A stretch of 64,000 nucleotides of DNA from CAZMVY01 sp964653435 (GTDB lineage Bacteria > Planctomycetota > Phycisphaerae > UBA1845 > PWPN01), in NCBI GenBank assembly GCA_964653435.1, contig CAZZFA010000010.1, forward strand, positions 1 through 64,000. Direction: 5' to 3'. This document shows positions 16,346 to 25,798 of this stretch, in pieces (the first letter of the stretch is position 1; every line of letters starts with the position of its first letter). The notes beneath the pieces were generated by a model, which searched no databases, was not told where the DNA came from, and was given only the letters and a program-made list of their open reading frames with translations. A program made the translations under genes and the position numbers.

Positions 16346-16608
16346 TCGGCCTCGCGCGAAACTCCGCGCCGGCCGACAAGAGTCCGGGCGATAACAGTGT
16401 GGGAGAACACGAGCCGGCTCTTCGTGTCGCTTCCGCCCGCGGACATGCCCACCCACGCCCCGGCCGGGATGCAGGCGGCCGGGCCGAACGGCTTGCTGCA
16501 CTCCGGGCAGCGGTGCTCGGGCAGCCCCCGGAACGGGTAGCCGCACCGCGGGCAGGAGAGATCGAGCTACTCGGGGATCGGCAGTTGTCGATAGGCGCCG
16601 AGGTCCAT
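16261..16608 (-). pseudogene. broken zinc-ribbon gene of planctomycete type
   Basis: Reading from an ATG at 16608, the frame gives MDLGAYRQLPIPE, an in-frame TAG (16567-16569), then LDLSCPRCGYPFRGLPEHRC and PECSKPF. The CPxCGYxxRGLPExxCPEC zinc ribbon is a common N-terminal signature of planctomycete membrane proteins. After about 40 more residues the frame runs into the dispersed repeat (from about 16345 down), which supplies the final residues and a stop at 16261. No membrane segments survive. The internal stop and repeat-derived end indicate a remnant. A sequencing error at the TAG would still leave a truncated protein. Confidence 0.5.
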
Positions 16609-16642
16609 CAGCTCGCGCTCGTTGAATCCTCGTTTCGGCGTG

Positions 16643-16672
16643 TTTACACATCCGGCCGGGTTCGCGTATCGT
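16643..16672 (+). promoter_or_regulatory. sigma-70-like promoter for cysC
   Basis: TTTACA, 18 bp spacer, TATCGT. The -10 box ends 29 bp before the cysC ATG, and a GGAG lies in between. Confidence 0.55.
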
Positions 16673-16701
16673 ATGCGGCCCGGCAACGGAGAACAAAACG
16701 A

Positions 16702-17340
16702 ATGACGAAGATCAAGGCTACGAACATCACCTGGCACGACGGCCATGTCGGCCGGGAGGAACGCGAGGCCCTGCTTCAACAGAAGGGCGCGACGGTCTGG
16801 TTCACCGGTCTGAGCGGCTCGGGCAAGAGCACGATCGCCTTCACCCTGGAGCACGCCCTCGTGCAGCGCCGGCACCTGGCGTATGTGCTCGACGGCGACA
16901 ACATCCGCCACGGGCTGAACAAGAATCTCGGTTTCTCCGCCGAGGATCGCGAGGAGAACATCCGGCGGATCGGCGAGGTGGCGAAGCTGTTTGCCGACGC
17001 GGGGCTGATCACGTTGACCAGCTTCATCAGTCCGTATGTCAAGGACCGCGACCAGGTCCGCCGCCTCCACGAAGAGGCGGGGCTGCCGTTCATCGAGGTG
17101 TTCGTGAACACGCCGATCAGCGTTTGCGAGCAGCGCGATCCGAAGGGCCTGTACAAGAAGGCCCGCGCCGCCCTGGCCGAGGGCAAGGGGATGGGCTTTA
17201 CAGGCGTCGATGATCCCTACGAGGCGCCTCCGAGGCCCGAACTTGTCATCTCCGCGGAGAAGATGACCCCGCAGGAGGCGGCGGCGGTCGTCATGGAGTA
17301 CATCGAGGCCAAGGGGATCGTGCCCTCGCTCAAGGACTGA
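16702..17340 (+). CDS. cysC: adenylyl-sulfate kinase (APS kinase)
   Basis: At 212 residues it has normal length for a stand-alone enzyme. The P-loop GLSGSGKST is at about residues 36-44 after the typical lead NITWHDGHVGREERE. It is followed by LDGDNIRHGLNKNLGFSAEDREENIRRIGEVAKLF, FISPYVKDRDQVR, FIEVFVNTPISVCEQRDPKGLYKKAR and FTGVDDPYEAP, all APS-kinase landmarks. It phosphorylates adenosine 5'-phosphosulfate to PAPS for sulfate assimilation or sulfation of surface polymers. No ATP sulfurylase is adjacent; sulfated-glycan metabolism would fit planctomycetes, but this is inference. The ATG at 16702 has GGAG about 10 nt upstream. Confidence 0.95.
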   Translation: MTKIKATNITWHDGHVGREEREALLQQKGATVWFTGLSGSGKSTIAFTLEHALVQRRHLAYVLDGDNIRHGLNKNLGFSAEDREENIRRIGEVAKLFADAGLITLTSFISPYVKDRDQVRRLHEEAGLPFIEVFVNTPISVCEQRDPKGLYKKARAALAEGKGMGFTGVDDPYEAPPRPELVISAEKMTPQEAAAVVMEYIEAKGIVPSLKD

Positions 17341-17734
17341 GCGCTGACAAAAGCGTCGGCCGGTCCCCCGCGCGCTCCTATTGCGGGCAAGCCGGTGAGC
17401 TGACCGTCCGTGCTTGCCTCGTACGGCCCCCCGGTGGCGGGCGCGCGGCGGGGCACACTGCCCGACGCGACGCCCGGTGGTATTGGCATGCTGCATTTTT
17501 GTCTCTCGAAACGCGACGGCGCGCGTACCCGCCAGAATGCCCCGCCGCATCGGTAGGGGTCCCCTGCCTTGGAACGATACGCATCGCGGCCGCAGTCGGC
17601 AGCGCGACCCGGCGAACTGTAACCCTTCGGCCGCCAAGGGGCTGCGGCGGATGGCGCCTCCTGCAGGGCATTGTTGCGTCGTGAAATCTCACAGCCCCGA
17701 CACGGTGCTTGCAGATTCTTAGCATGTTTTTCTC
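17341..17734. other. non-coding stretch, no element recognised
   Basis: Between cysC and the promoter of the next gene no protein-like frame, hairpin terminator or repeat is evident. Small open frames here lack ribosome-binding sites and have shadow-like composition. Confidence 0.5.
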
Positions 17735-17763
17735 TTGCTATTCCCGCGTTTTTCGGCGACAAT
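17735..17763 (+). promoter_or_regulatory. candidate promoter for the 1475-residue surface protein
   Basis: TTGCTA, 17 bp spacer, GACAAT, in a locally AT-richer stretch. It would give a 5' leader of about 110 nt before the ATG at 17882. Confidence 0.4.
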
Positions 17764-17881
17764 CAGCGCGGGTCTCGACGGACGCCGCCGGGGAGCGCGG
17801 ACAACGCAGGCGCTCCCGCCGACGGACCGACCGGAGGCGGGTTGAACGGTAAACCAGATCAGCCAACTGGAGGTACGAAGG

Positions 17882-20800
17882 ATGTCAAGGAAACAGCTCT
17901 GCTTGGGTATTGTCAGCGCGCTCTGCGGGCTCGTTTGGGCGCCGGCCGCGATGGCGTTGACGGTGGCCGAGGTCAAGGCACTGCCGGCCGGTCAGACCGT
18001 GACGCTGAACGACGTGATTGTGTCCAACACCACGAATCTGATCGCAAGCAACAACCAGAGTATGCATGTGGAGGACGCGACCGGCGGCATCACCGTATTT
18101 GACACCCTGGCCAGCGGGGGGATCGCCGCGATTCTCGCCCAGTGTGCGGAGGGCGACAAGATCGACCTCACGGTGGCTACGATGGCGCCGTATCGTTGCT
18201 TGGCGGAGGTAACCAAGCCGTCAACCGGTTTCGTCGTCGTCAACAAGGGACCCGTTGGCGTGCCCACCATACCCGTGACGGCTGACCAGATCTGCGTCGG
18301 AAGCCCCACTGCTGAGAACTACGAGAGTCAACTCGTCAAGCTGATGAACGTGCAGTTTACCACGCCCGGGGGCACGTTTGCGGTCGGCAACTACACTGTC
18401 AGCGGCCTCGTAGGCGGAACCACCTATAACGTGGTCGTCCGCGTTTCGACATCGAGCCTCGATCTCATTGGCCAGACGATTCCCAGCGGGGTTGTGAACA
18501 TCACCGGGATCCAAAGCCAGTACGAGAACCCGGTCCAGTCGTGCGCCACCGGCTATCAGCTTCAGGTGCGCAAGATGGCGGACATCGAGTTCGTCGCCGG
18601 CAATTCCTTCCCGGTCGCAAGCACCAAGGAGGTGCTGGCTTCCAAGGCTACGCCGCTCGCCATTACGCTCGACGTCATCGATTCCGATGGCCCCGGGCCT
18701 GAGACGATCCGCATCCTTTCTCTCCCCGCGAACGGCACGCTGACCGACGCCAACAACTCGCATGTAATCACCCCTGGCGATCTTACGGCAACGGGCTACT
18801 ACGTGCTCTCGGGCGGGAACCAGGTGATTTACCAGGGGAACGCGGATTACCACAACCGCGATACGTTCACCTTTGCCGGTCATGACGGGCTGGGCCAGGG
18901 CAACACCGCCACGATCGGCGTGCTCGTCCAGGACACGAGCGTCGTGATTACGGAAGTGATGTACGATCCCAAGAACAGCGAAACCGCGCCCACGAACTAC
19001 TGGGAGTGGATCGAGATCTACAACGCCGGCGCGACCGCTGTGAGCCTCGGGGCGTTCTCCAACAGCATTCCGGCGGCGGCGAGCAATCTCAATGGCTTCT
19101 CAATCCCCGCAGGTGAGGTCCGCATCATTGCTCGGGGGCAGCAGAATACGACGCCGCCGTCCAACGATGCCTTCCTGGCGGAGTGGAACCTGCCGGCGGA
19201 GAAGGTCCTGTTCGTGAACTACAGCGACTGGCCCACGTTGGCCAACACCAACGGGTCCGATTTGTACCTGACGGATTCGGCGGGTGCGATCCTCGACGTG
19301 GTCATGTACCGCGAAGCCTCGCCGTGGCCCGGCGACACGAACAACAGCGGCAAGGACATTTACGTTGCGAGCGGCTACACAACGGCTATTGACAACGACA
19401 ACGGCGCGAACTGGCTCATGTCCGCCTCCGGGACGGATGGTGCATGGACGACGACCGGTGGCGACATCGGCAGCCCGCTCTACGTGCCCGGCGTCACGAT
19501 GGGCAACCAGGCGCCGTACGCGAGCGGCCAGACGGTCTGGACGGCACGCAACCGGTCGTGGGACATCACGCTGGCGGCGCAGGACGACGGACTGCCCGAC
19601 CCGCCCAAGCAGCTCACGTACGTGATCGAGGCGCCCGCGCCGACGCTCGGCACCCTCTACGACATCGACAACGGCGTCGCGATCACGAGCTACCCCTACA
19701 CCATCCCGAATAACAAGAATCGCGTTCGCTACACGGCCGGCGCCGCCTGCGGGAACGACTCGTTCAAGTTCCATGTGAACGACGGCGAGTTCGACTCGAA
19801 CAGCGCGACCGTCAACGTGTGGGTGCAGTGCGGCGACCTGATCATCACGGAAGTCATGTACAACCCCGCGTCCGCCGAGACAACCCCGAAGGTCACCGAA
19901 TGGATCGAGGTGTACAACACGACCGACATCGCCATCGACGCGACCGGCTGGTACATCACCAAGGGCACCAGCGGCGCCACCAGCCGCTCCGGCGACTGGC
20001 CCTCCACGGCGATCATTCCCGCTCACGGCGTGGCGGTCATCGTCCCGCCGGGCAGCGGGGCGCGCACGATGGATGCGGCCCAGTTCCGCGCGGCGTGGGA
20101 CGGCTATGATGTGCCCGTCATCATCGTGCCGACGGCCACGAACGATTCCGCCGCCGGCGAGCTGGCCGCCAGCGGGCTGGCGAACAGCCCCGCGTACCCG
20201 GGCGAGATGCTCCGCATCATCGACCTCTCAGGCCGGGTGCAGGACATCGTCAGCTACCGGGACGGCAGCGGATGGCCCGGCGCGACCGGCGAATCGAGCA
20301 TCTATCTGAAGCCCGGCAACTACACCGCCGGCGACAACGACAGCGGTGCGAACTGGGGCAACTCTCGCTCCTGCGCGGGCGGGGCGTACGGGTGCAAGGT
20401 GACCGGCGTATGGGACAAGACCGACTTCGGCTCGCCGGGGTTCCTGGAGGGGCAGACGTGCGGCAGCAACAACCTTCCGCCGACGCCTCTCTGGCGGCGC
20501 GTGGGCATCCTGATGAACACGCCGACGCTGGTGACCCTGACCTACTGCGATGACGGCAACCCGGTGGCCGGACCGGTTACCTGCACCATCACCGCCATGC
20601 CGGCCCCCGATCCGGCGCTGCCGGCCCACGGCACGCTGACGGACCCGGCAAACAACCACGTCATCGTGGAATCCGATCTGCCCTACACGCTGCTGAACCA
20701 CGGGAACCAGGTGCTCTATACGCCGAACCCGGATTACACCAGCGCGTTCGGCGGGCCGGACGGCAAGACGGATACCGGCGACTACTTCAGCTTCGCCGTG

Positions 20801-22309
20801 AACGACGGCGAGAAGGACTCGCGGGCGGACGGCCACATCGCCCTGGTGGTGCAGAAGGGCCAGCTCATCCTCAGCGAGATCATGTACGATCCGGCCCACC
20901 TGAACGCCAACCCGGTGACGGGCGACAGCGACTGGGAATGGCTGGAAGTGACCAACGTCAGCGGAACCGATGTCACGCTGTCCGGCATCACGGACACGAT
21001 CGGCGAACCGGACAGCCTGTTCTACGTCGGTGCCTCGATTCCCGCCGGCGCCACCCGCGTGATCGCCCCGGACAACGCGGGCCGCACGCAGCAGGAGTTC
21101 CTGGATGCATGGGGGCTTGATTCGTCCTCGGTCATCTTCGTCTACGGCTGGGAGACGCTCGTGAACTCGGGCGATCGCCTGCAGTTGATCGACGACACCG
21201 GCGCCTTGCAGGATGAGGTGTACTACGGCGGCTCCACGAGCGGCCCGTGGATGGACTCGAACAACCAGTCGAGCATTTACGTCCGGTACGGGAAGCTCAA
21301 CGCCATCGACAACGACCAGGGCGTGAACTGGGCGCTTTCCGCGGTCGGGGTCGACAATGCCATCGCGAGCAACACGACGCCGGTCGACGTCGGCAGCCCC
21401 GGCTCCTTGCCGACCACGCCGTGCGCGGTTCCGACGGTGGCGTCCATTACGCCGTCGCGTGGATCGCCCGGGCAGAGCCTGGCGGGCGTCTCGATCGTCG
21501 GCCAGAACTTCCGCGCCGGCGCGACCGTCCGCTTCACGAAGCCCGGCCAGGCCGATATTGTGCCCGGTGGTGTCGCCGTCATCGACGCGAACCATATCAC
21601 CTGCGATGTGGCCCTGCTCGCTTGTGTGGCCGAGGGCAGGTGGAACGTCGTCGTCACGACGGAGTGCGGCTCGGCGACCCTCGTGGAGGGCTTCGAGGTC
21701 GGCGCGGCGTGCACCGCCCCGACGGTCGACTCGATTACGCCCAATGCCGGCGTACAGGACTACGCCGAGATTCGCGTGCATCCGCCGTACGACGGGGTGC
21801 CCGCTGCCACGGGGCCGGTTCACGTCACGATCACCGGCACAGGCTTTGCGGAAGGGGCGACGGTCAAGCTCGTGCAGTCGGGCAAGGACGATCTGGTAGC
21901 CACGAACGTAGCGGTGCTCGACGCGAATACGATAACCGCGGACGTCGATCTCCGCGGGGCCGCCCCCGGCGCCCTGGATGGCGATTGGGACGTGGTGGTA
22001 ACGACCTGCGCGTCGGGTACAAAGCCGGCGGCCTTCACGGTGTCGATGTGCTTCTATCCGCGCGAGGATATAGACGGCGACGGGGACGTGGACCTGGCCG
22101 ACTTCGGTATGTTCCAAGCGTGTTTCAACGGACCGAACCGACCGTACAAGGGGACGGCGGATCAGCGGAAGTGCGCGTGCTTCGATCTCGGGGATAACCC
22201 CGTGGTCGGCGACGTGGATCTTGCTGATTTCAACAAGTTCCAAGCGTGCTTCAATGGACCGAACCGTCCGGCGAAGCAGCCGGCCTGTGACTTGGCGAAT
22301 CAGCCGTGA
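17882..22309 (+). CDS. giant secreted protein with three lamin-tail-like domains and dockerin-like end
   Basis: 1475 residues. A signal peptide (1-25, ...AAMA) is followed by an OB-like region resembling DUF5689 (about 30-240). Then a module of a cadherin/VCBS-like domain plus a lamin-tail domain appears three times. The lamin-tail starts are VVITEVMYDP (about 353), LIITEVMYNP (about 653) and LILSEIMYDP (about 993), each with an acidic EWxEVxN core. Two IPT-like domains (about 1181-1276 and 1279-1388) and two dockerin-like repeats (1395-1468) follow. Such proteins are cell-surface or matrix components; no catalytic domain is seen. GGAGGT lies 8 nt before the ATG. The last ~190 residues closely match those of the 26186-29836 protein. 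Confidence 0.88.
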   Translation: MSRKQLCLGIVSALCGLVWAPAAMALTVAEVKALPAGQTVTLNDVIVSNTTNLIASNNQSMHVEDATGGITVFDTLASGGIAAILAQCAEGDKIDLTVATMAPYRCLAEVTKPSTGFVVVNKGPVGVPTIPVTADQICVGSPTAENYESQLVKLMNVQFTTPGGTFAVGNYTVSGLVGGTTYNVVVRVSTSSLDLIGQTIPSGVVNITGIQSQYENPVQSCATGYQLQVRKMADIEFVAGNSFPVASTKEVLASKATPLAITLDVIDSDGPGPETIRILSLPANGTLTDANNSHVITPGDLTATGYYVLSGGNQVIYQGNADYHNRDTFTFAGHDGLGQGNTATIGVLVQDTSVVITEVMYDPKNSETAPTNYWEWIEIYNAGATAVSLGAFSNSIPAAASNLNGFSIPAGEVRIIARGQQNTTPPSNDAFLAEWNLPAEKVLFVNYSDWPTLANTNGSDLYLTDSAGAILDVVMYREASPWPGDTNNSGKDIYVASGYTTAIDNDNGANWLMSASGTDGAWTTTGGDIGSPLYVPGVTMGNQAPYASGQTVWTARNRSWDITLAAQDDGLPDPPKQLTYVIEAPAPTLGTLYDIDNGVAITSYPYTIPNNKNRVRYTAGAACGNDSFKFHVNDGEFDSNSATVNVWVQCGDLIITEVMYNPASAETTPKVTEWIEVYNTTDIAIDATGWYITKGTSGATSRSGDWPSTAIIPAHGVAVIVPPGSGARTMDAAQFRAAWDGYDVPVIIVPTATNDSAAGELAASGLANSPAYPGEMLRIIDLSGRVQDIVSYRDGSGWPGATGESSIYLKPGNYTAGDNDSGANWGNSRSCAGGAYGCKVTGVWDKTDFGSPGFLEGQTCGSNNLPPTPLWRRVGILMNTPTLVTLTYCDDGNPVAGPVTCTITAMPAPDPALPAHGTLTDPANNHVIVESDLPYTLLNHGNQVLYTPNPDYTSAFGGPDGKTDTGDYFSFAVNDGEKDSRADGHIALVVQKGQLILSEIMYDPAHLNANPVTGDSDWEWLEVTNVSGTDVTLSGITDTIGEPDSLFYVGASIPAGATRVIAPDNAGRTQQEFLDAWGLDSSSVIFVYGWETLVNSGDRLQLIDDTGALQDEVYYGGSTSGPWMDSNNQSSIYVRYGKLNAIDNDQGVNWALSAVGVDNAIASNTTPVDVGSPGSLPTTPCAVPTVASITPSRGSPGQSLAGVSIVGQNFRAGATVRFTKPGQADIVPGGVAVIDANHITCDVALLACVAEGRWNVVVTTECGSATLVEGFEVGAACTAPTVDSITPNAGVQDYAEIRVHPPYDGVPAATGPVHVTITGTGFAEGATVKLVQSGKDDLVATNVAVLDANTITADVDLRGAAPGALDGDWDVVVTTCASGTKPAAFTVSMCFYPREDIDGDGDVDLADFGMFQACFNGPNRPYKGTADQRKCACFDLGDNPVVGDVDLADFNKFQACFNGPNRPAKQPACDLANQP

Positions 22310-22353
22310 CAGCGCTGGGATCCGGGCTGAGTAGATAAGTGGTGAACGTTTGC

Positions 22354-22380
22354 GGGGGTCCGGGATATGCCCGGGCCCCC
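22354..22380 (+). terminator. hairpin terminator after the giant surface-protein gene
   Basis: An 11 bp GC-rich stem (gggggtccggg / cccgggccccc, one G-T pair) with a 5 nt loop lies 45 bp after the stop codon. Only a weak T stretch (gtttgt) follows. Confidence 0.6.
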
Positions 22381-22494
22381 GTTTGTCGGCGCAGGCAAGC
22401 GGTCGCTTGTGGGGTTTTTGCCCGATGGCCTTGCCGATTAGCGGTCGTCGCCCGAATTATTTGCTTGGCCGGCGGGAAAAAGTCGATTTTATTG

Positions 22495-22524
22495 TTGACA
22501 AGACGCGGCTTATTGGGTTAACAT
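22495..22524 (+). promoter_or_regulatory. sigma-70-like promoter for the pseudopilin gene
   Basis: Consensus TTGACA, 18 bp spacer, TAACAT, preceded by an A/T-rich patch (aaaaagtcgattttattg) that could act as an UP element. Leader of about 140 nt. Confidence 0.62.
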
Positions 22525-22669
22525 TATATGTGGCGGGCCGGTTCAGGCCCCGCTACATGTGGCCATGGAGTCTACGGCGGCCGGGGCGCATCGCGTTCCG
22601 GGTGGCAGACGGCTAAGCCGGTTGATGTACGGGTCACGCCGCGACATTTCGCGCGGAGGAGACGTTGAC

Positions 22670-23548
22670 ATGAAGGCGAGTACTCGGATGAAGGCGCGCG
22701 GTTTCACGCTGATCGAGTTGCTGGTGGTGGTTGCGATCATCGCCCTGCTCGTCTCGATCCTGCTGCCGTCGCTGTCCAGGGCCAGGGAGCAGGCGCGCCG
22801 GGCCGTCTGCCTTTCGAACCTGCACCAGTGCGGCGTGGGTTTCTCGCAGTACGCAGTGGACTACAAGTACGTGCTGCCGATGCGGGGCGGTTATACGTAC
22901 GACATCCGCGAGCAGAAGAACTATCACCTCAAGGCCTCGTACAGCTCGCCCAACACGCGCGAGCCTGTCAACTACGGCGCCCTGTACGGCAAGTATTGCG
23001 GCAAGGAGGGGTTGTTCTACTACTGTCCGAGCGGGACGCAGTATACGTACTCCAACCAGACCAACGGCTGGAAGACATTTCTGGCGACCTCGACGAGCGA
23101 CCCGAACTACCCCATCCAGGGGGTGACGTTCGGCGGCTACACCTATGCGGCGACGGTGGACGCAGGGTGCTTCCCGCTGGAGGGCGCGCGGAGAGTACCG
23201 GTCCCGAATCCGAACCTGCTGATTTATGAACCGAACTGGCAGCAGTATGAGGGTGCGACGGATGACAAGGACCTGGGCCCTTCGCAGATGAACTACCGAT
23301 CGTGGGTTCAGACGCAGATGCTGGGCAAGAACAAGCCGTACATCGGCAAGTATCACGCGCTGATGAGCGATTCGCTCGTGCAGGGCATTCCGAACCACCC
23401 GGCCGGCCACAACGTACTCTATCTTGACTACCACGCGAAGTGGGCTTCGGATCCCGACGGATACGTCTGGTCCAACCCGCGAAGCAGCGGGCCGAGCGGC
23501 CGCAAGGGTCTCTACGCCGCGTTCAACTTCTTCGCACGGAAGTACTGA
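22670..23548 (+). CDS. prepilin-type protein (type II secretion/pseudopilin-like, planctomycete group)
   Basis: 292 residues. A short basic leader ends in the prepilin peptidase site RGFTLIELLVVVAIIALLVSILLPSL, with cleavage expected after Gly and methylation of Phe; Glu at position +5 is present. The remainder is a globular periplasmic domain with Cys pairs (YCGKEGLFYYC) and the C-terminal HNVLYLDYHAKW, equivalent to the H-X9-DG segment of the many planctomycete pseudopilins. These are matrix or secretion-apparatus subunits assembled at the inner membrane. GGAGGA lies about 9 nt before the ATG at 22670; a second in-frame ATG (22688) is also possible. A zinc-ribbon gene follows after 12 bp. 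Confidence 0.9.
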   Translation: MKASTRMKARGFTLIELLVVVAIIALLVSILLPSLSRAREQARRAVCLSNLHQCGVGFSQYAVDYKYVLPMRGGYTYDIREQKNYHLKASYSSPNTREPVNYGALYGKYCGKEGLFYYCPSGTQYTYSNQTNGWKTFLATSTSDPNYPIQGVTFGGYTYAATVDAGCFPLEGARRVPVPNPNLLIYEPNWQQYEGATDDKDLGPSQMNYRSWVQTQMLGKNKPYIGKYHALMSDSLVQGIPNHPAGHNVLYLDYHAKWASDPDGYVWSNPRSSGPSGRKGLYAAFNFFARKY

Positions 23549-23560
23549 GTTCCAGAAAAC

Positions 23561-23983
23561 ATGCCCAGAAAAGAAGTCGATGCATCGTCGGCGCCTTCCC
23601 GGTTGATTTACGGCCTGGGCGTCGCAGCGATCCTTGTTGCCGCGATCGTTCTCTACTCGCAATTCCGCGGTGGCGGCGCGCCGAAGGTTTCGCCGTCCCA
23701 TGCCGAGGGCCTCGGGCCGGTCCTCGTACGGCAATGCACCAGTTGCAAGAAGGTCTTCGAGTGCAGCATGGACGAGGCGCGGGCGAAGGGGTACCTGGAC
23801 CTCGAGGGAATCCGTCTGGTTGAAAACGGCAAGAGGTGCCCGGCGTGCGGCAAGGACACGCTGGAGATCGCCCAGAAATGCCCGCACGACGGCACGGTGT
23901 TCATCCCCGACCTTTCGCAAGGCCCTGATTCCAAAGCCGCGCGTTGCCCGAAATGCGGCTGGAACCCGTATCCGGCGGAGTAA
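23561..23983 (+). CDS. membrane-anchored zinc-ribbon protein (140 aa)
   Basis: One N-terminal transmembrane segment (about residues 15-35, LIYGLGVAAILVAAIVLYS) is followed by a soluble part with four CxxC pairs: CTSCKKVFEC, CPACGKDTLE, a single Cys in QKCPHDG, and CPKCGWNPY. These could bind two zinc ions. There is no recognisable catalytic motif. It begins 12 bp after the pseudopilin gene and is probably cotranscribed with it, so a role in the assembly or quality control of surface structures is conceivable, by context only. Function unknown. Confidence 0.7.
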   Translation: MPRKEVDASSAPSRLIYGLGVAAILVAAIVLYSQFRGGGAPKVSPSHAEGLGPVLVRQCTSCKKVFECSMDEARAKGYLDLEGIRLVENGKRCPACGKDTLEIAQKCPHDGTVFIPDLSQGPDSKAARCPKCGWNPYPAE

Positions 23984-24294
23984 GTTTCGCACTGCCCGCC
24001 ACCGACCGGGCGGCCGCCATGGTTTTCCCGTCTGCGCCAGATCGGCGCGGAGGACCTTCCCCACGCGGCTCTCATCAGCGCCGGAGGCGAGGGCAAAAAG
24101 CATAAGGGCTTCTTGCCGGGTATCTACGAACGCGGGCATCATCGGCCGCACTCGAGGGAGGGTGCTGCGCCGCGGCTCTGGGCGCGCGCCCTCCGGCAGT
24201 CCGGCGTTCCGGCCCCCGGGGATTGCCACGCGAGCCGCCGGTCACTATCGTGCTCGTGGGGCTTTCCTGCGACGTTCGTCGGAGCGTCTCTTTG
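23984..24294. other. non-coding stretch, no element recognised
   Basis: GC-rich spacer between the zinc-ribbon and glycosyltransferase genes. I see no convincing gene, terminator or repeat; open frames on either strand have shadow composition. Confidence 0.45.
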
Positions 24295-25563
24295 ATGACC
24301 GTCAAAACGATGCGACGCCTTGACCGCTGGCTCGGCACTCCGTTGTGCCTGCTGTTGACGCTGCATCGGCGCCTTGGCGATGCCTGGCGGCGGTTGCGCG
24401 GAATCGGCCCCCCGGTCTTCCTCACGCCGGGCGATGCACGGCCGGGACCGTCGGTCCTCCTGGTAAAGCTTGCCGAGATGGGCAGCACGGTGCTGGCACT
24501 GCCGGCGATCCGGCGGCTGCACGAGCTGGCGCCCGGCGTCCGGCTGCACTATCTGTGCTTCGAAGAGAACAAGGCGGTGCTCGAGCTCCTGCCCGGAGTG
24601 CGATGGGAAGGCGTGCATACAATCCGCACCCGTTCGATCGCGAGCGTAGTTGGCGATGTTCTGCGGCTCGTGCGTCGGCTGCGGCGGGTACGGTTCGATG
24701 CGGCATTCGACATGGAGTTTTTCTCGCGCGGGTCGGCGGCACTGGTGTACCTCAGCGGAGCCCGCGTGCGGGTGGGGTACCATCGCTTCCATGCCGAGGG
24801 GCTCAACTGCGGCGACCTGTTCACGCACCGCCTCACGTACAATCATCACCTTCACACAAGCGGGGCCTTTCTGGCGCTGGTCGAGGCCCTGGCGGCCCCG
24901 CCCGGCGAGGTTCCGCTCGTGAAAAAACGGCTCGATCCGCCGGCAGCGCTGCCGGCTTTCGAGCCGGCGCCGCACGAGGTGCGGGCCGTGTTGGAGAAAC
25001 TCGGCTCACGCGGGTACCCGTTTGCCGGTCGGCCGCCGATCGTGATCCTGAACACCAACGCGAGCGACCTGCTTCCCCTGCGGCGCTGGCCGATGGAGCG
25101 GTTCGAGGAACTGGCGCGCCGATGCCTGTCCGCGTATCCCGACTGCTGGATCGTGTTGACGGGCGCGCCGGCCGAGGCGCCGGCGGTCGAGTCGCTCGCG
25201 CGGCGGATCGGCACGGAGCGGGTAATCTGCCTGGCCGGGCAGACCACGCTGCGCGAGCTGGCGACGCTTTACGGTCTCTCGGAGGTTCTGGTCACCAATG
25301 ACAGCGGCCCGGCCCACTTCGCGGCGCTGACGCCGATCCGCATCCTCGTGCTGTTCGGGCCCGAAACGCCGGAGTTGTACGGACCGCTCAGTCCCAGGGG
25401 ACGCGCCCTTTCGGCAGGCTTGGCGTGCAGCCCGTGCATCCATGTGTTCAACTCCCGCAATTCGCCGTGCGCGGACAACCGCTGCATGAGGCTCATCAGT
25501 GTGGACGAGGTCTTCCTTGCCTTACGCTCGGGGTGGGACGGCCGGCGGACATCGACGGCGTGA
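24295..25563 (+). CDS. glycosyltransferase family 9 protein (ADP-heptose:LPS heptosyltransferase type)
   Basis: 422 residues. An N-terminal hydrophobic stretch (RRLDRWLGTPLCLLLTLHRR) precedes a GT-B fold: LLVKLAEMGSTVLALPAIRRL, FDMEFFSRGSAALVYLSGA, GYHRFHAEG, then the C-terminal half VILNTNASDLLPLRRWP and VTNDSGPAHFAALT (near residue 335), which is the donor-site signature of GT9. It ends with a Cys-containing segment ACSPC...CADNRC. It would transfer a heptose or similar sugar to an envelope glycolipid. The ATG at 24295 has GGAG 10 nt upstream. A paralogue with the same N-terminal pattern lies at 37196-38512. Confidence 0.87.
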   Translation: MTVKTMRRLDRWLGTPLCLLLTLHRRLGDAWRRLRGIGPPVFLTPGDARPGPSVLLVKLAEMGSTVLALPAIRRLHELAPGVRLHYLCFEENKAVLELLPGVRWEGVHTIRTRSIASVVGDVLRLVRRLRRVRFDAAFDMEFFSRGSAALVYLSGARVRVGYHRFHAEGLNCGDLFTHRLTYNHHLHTSGAFLALVEALAAPPGEVPLVKKRLDPPAALPAFEPAPHEVRAVLEKLGSRGYPFAGRPPIVILNTNASDLLPLRRWPMERFEELARRCLSAYPDCWIVLTGAPAEAPAVESLARRIGTERVICLAGQTTLRELATLYGLSEVLVTNDSGPAHFAALTPIRILVLFGPETPELYGPLSPRGRALSAGLACSPCIHVFNSRNSPCADNRCMRLISVDEVFLALRSGWDGRRTSTA

Positions 25564-25769
25564 CGAGTCCTGGATGATGGCAGGGCGGGTTCGCGCCGGG
25601 CGGCGGGACGAGTGCGTTCATCACCCAATGAAACGGCTCCGGCTACACGCCCGCATAGGTTCGGCATCGCAAGGATCGTACGGTATGACGAAATCTGATA
25701 CTGTGTAGCTGAATCGTCGCCGGCGTGCACGATTCGCCCTGGACCGCTCCGGAACTCAGGTGCAGGCCC

Positions 25770-25798
25770 TTGACAGGCGGTTGTTGACGAGGTATAGT
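25770..25798 (+). promoter_or_regulatory. strong sigma-70-like promoter for the 1216-residue surface protein
   Basis: TTGACA, 17 bp spacer, TATAGT, the closest match to consensus in the window. It lies about 390 bp before the ATG at 26186. Confidence 0.65.

Noticed and set aside
20228..22243. 671-codon minus-strand frame opposite the 1475-residue protein
   Set aside because: Shadow frame without start signals or recognisable domains.
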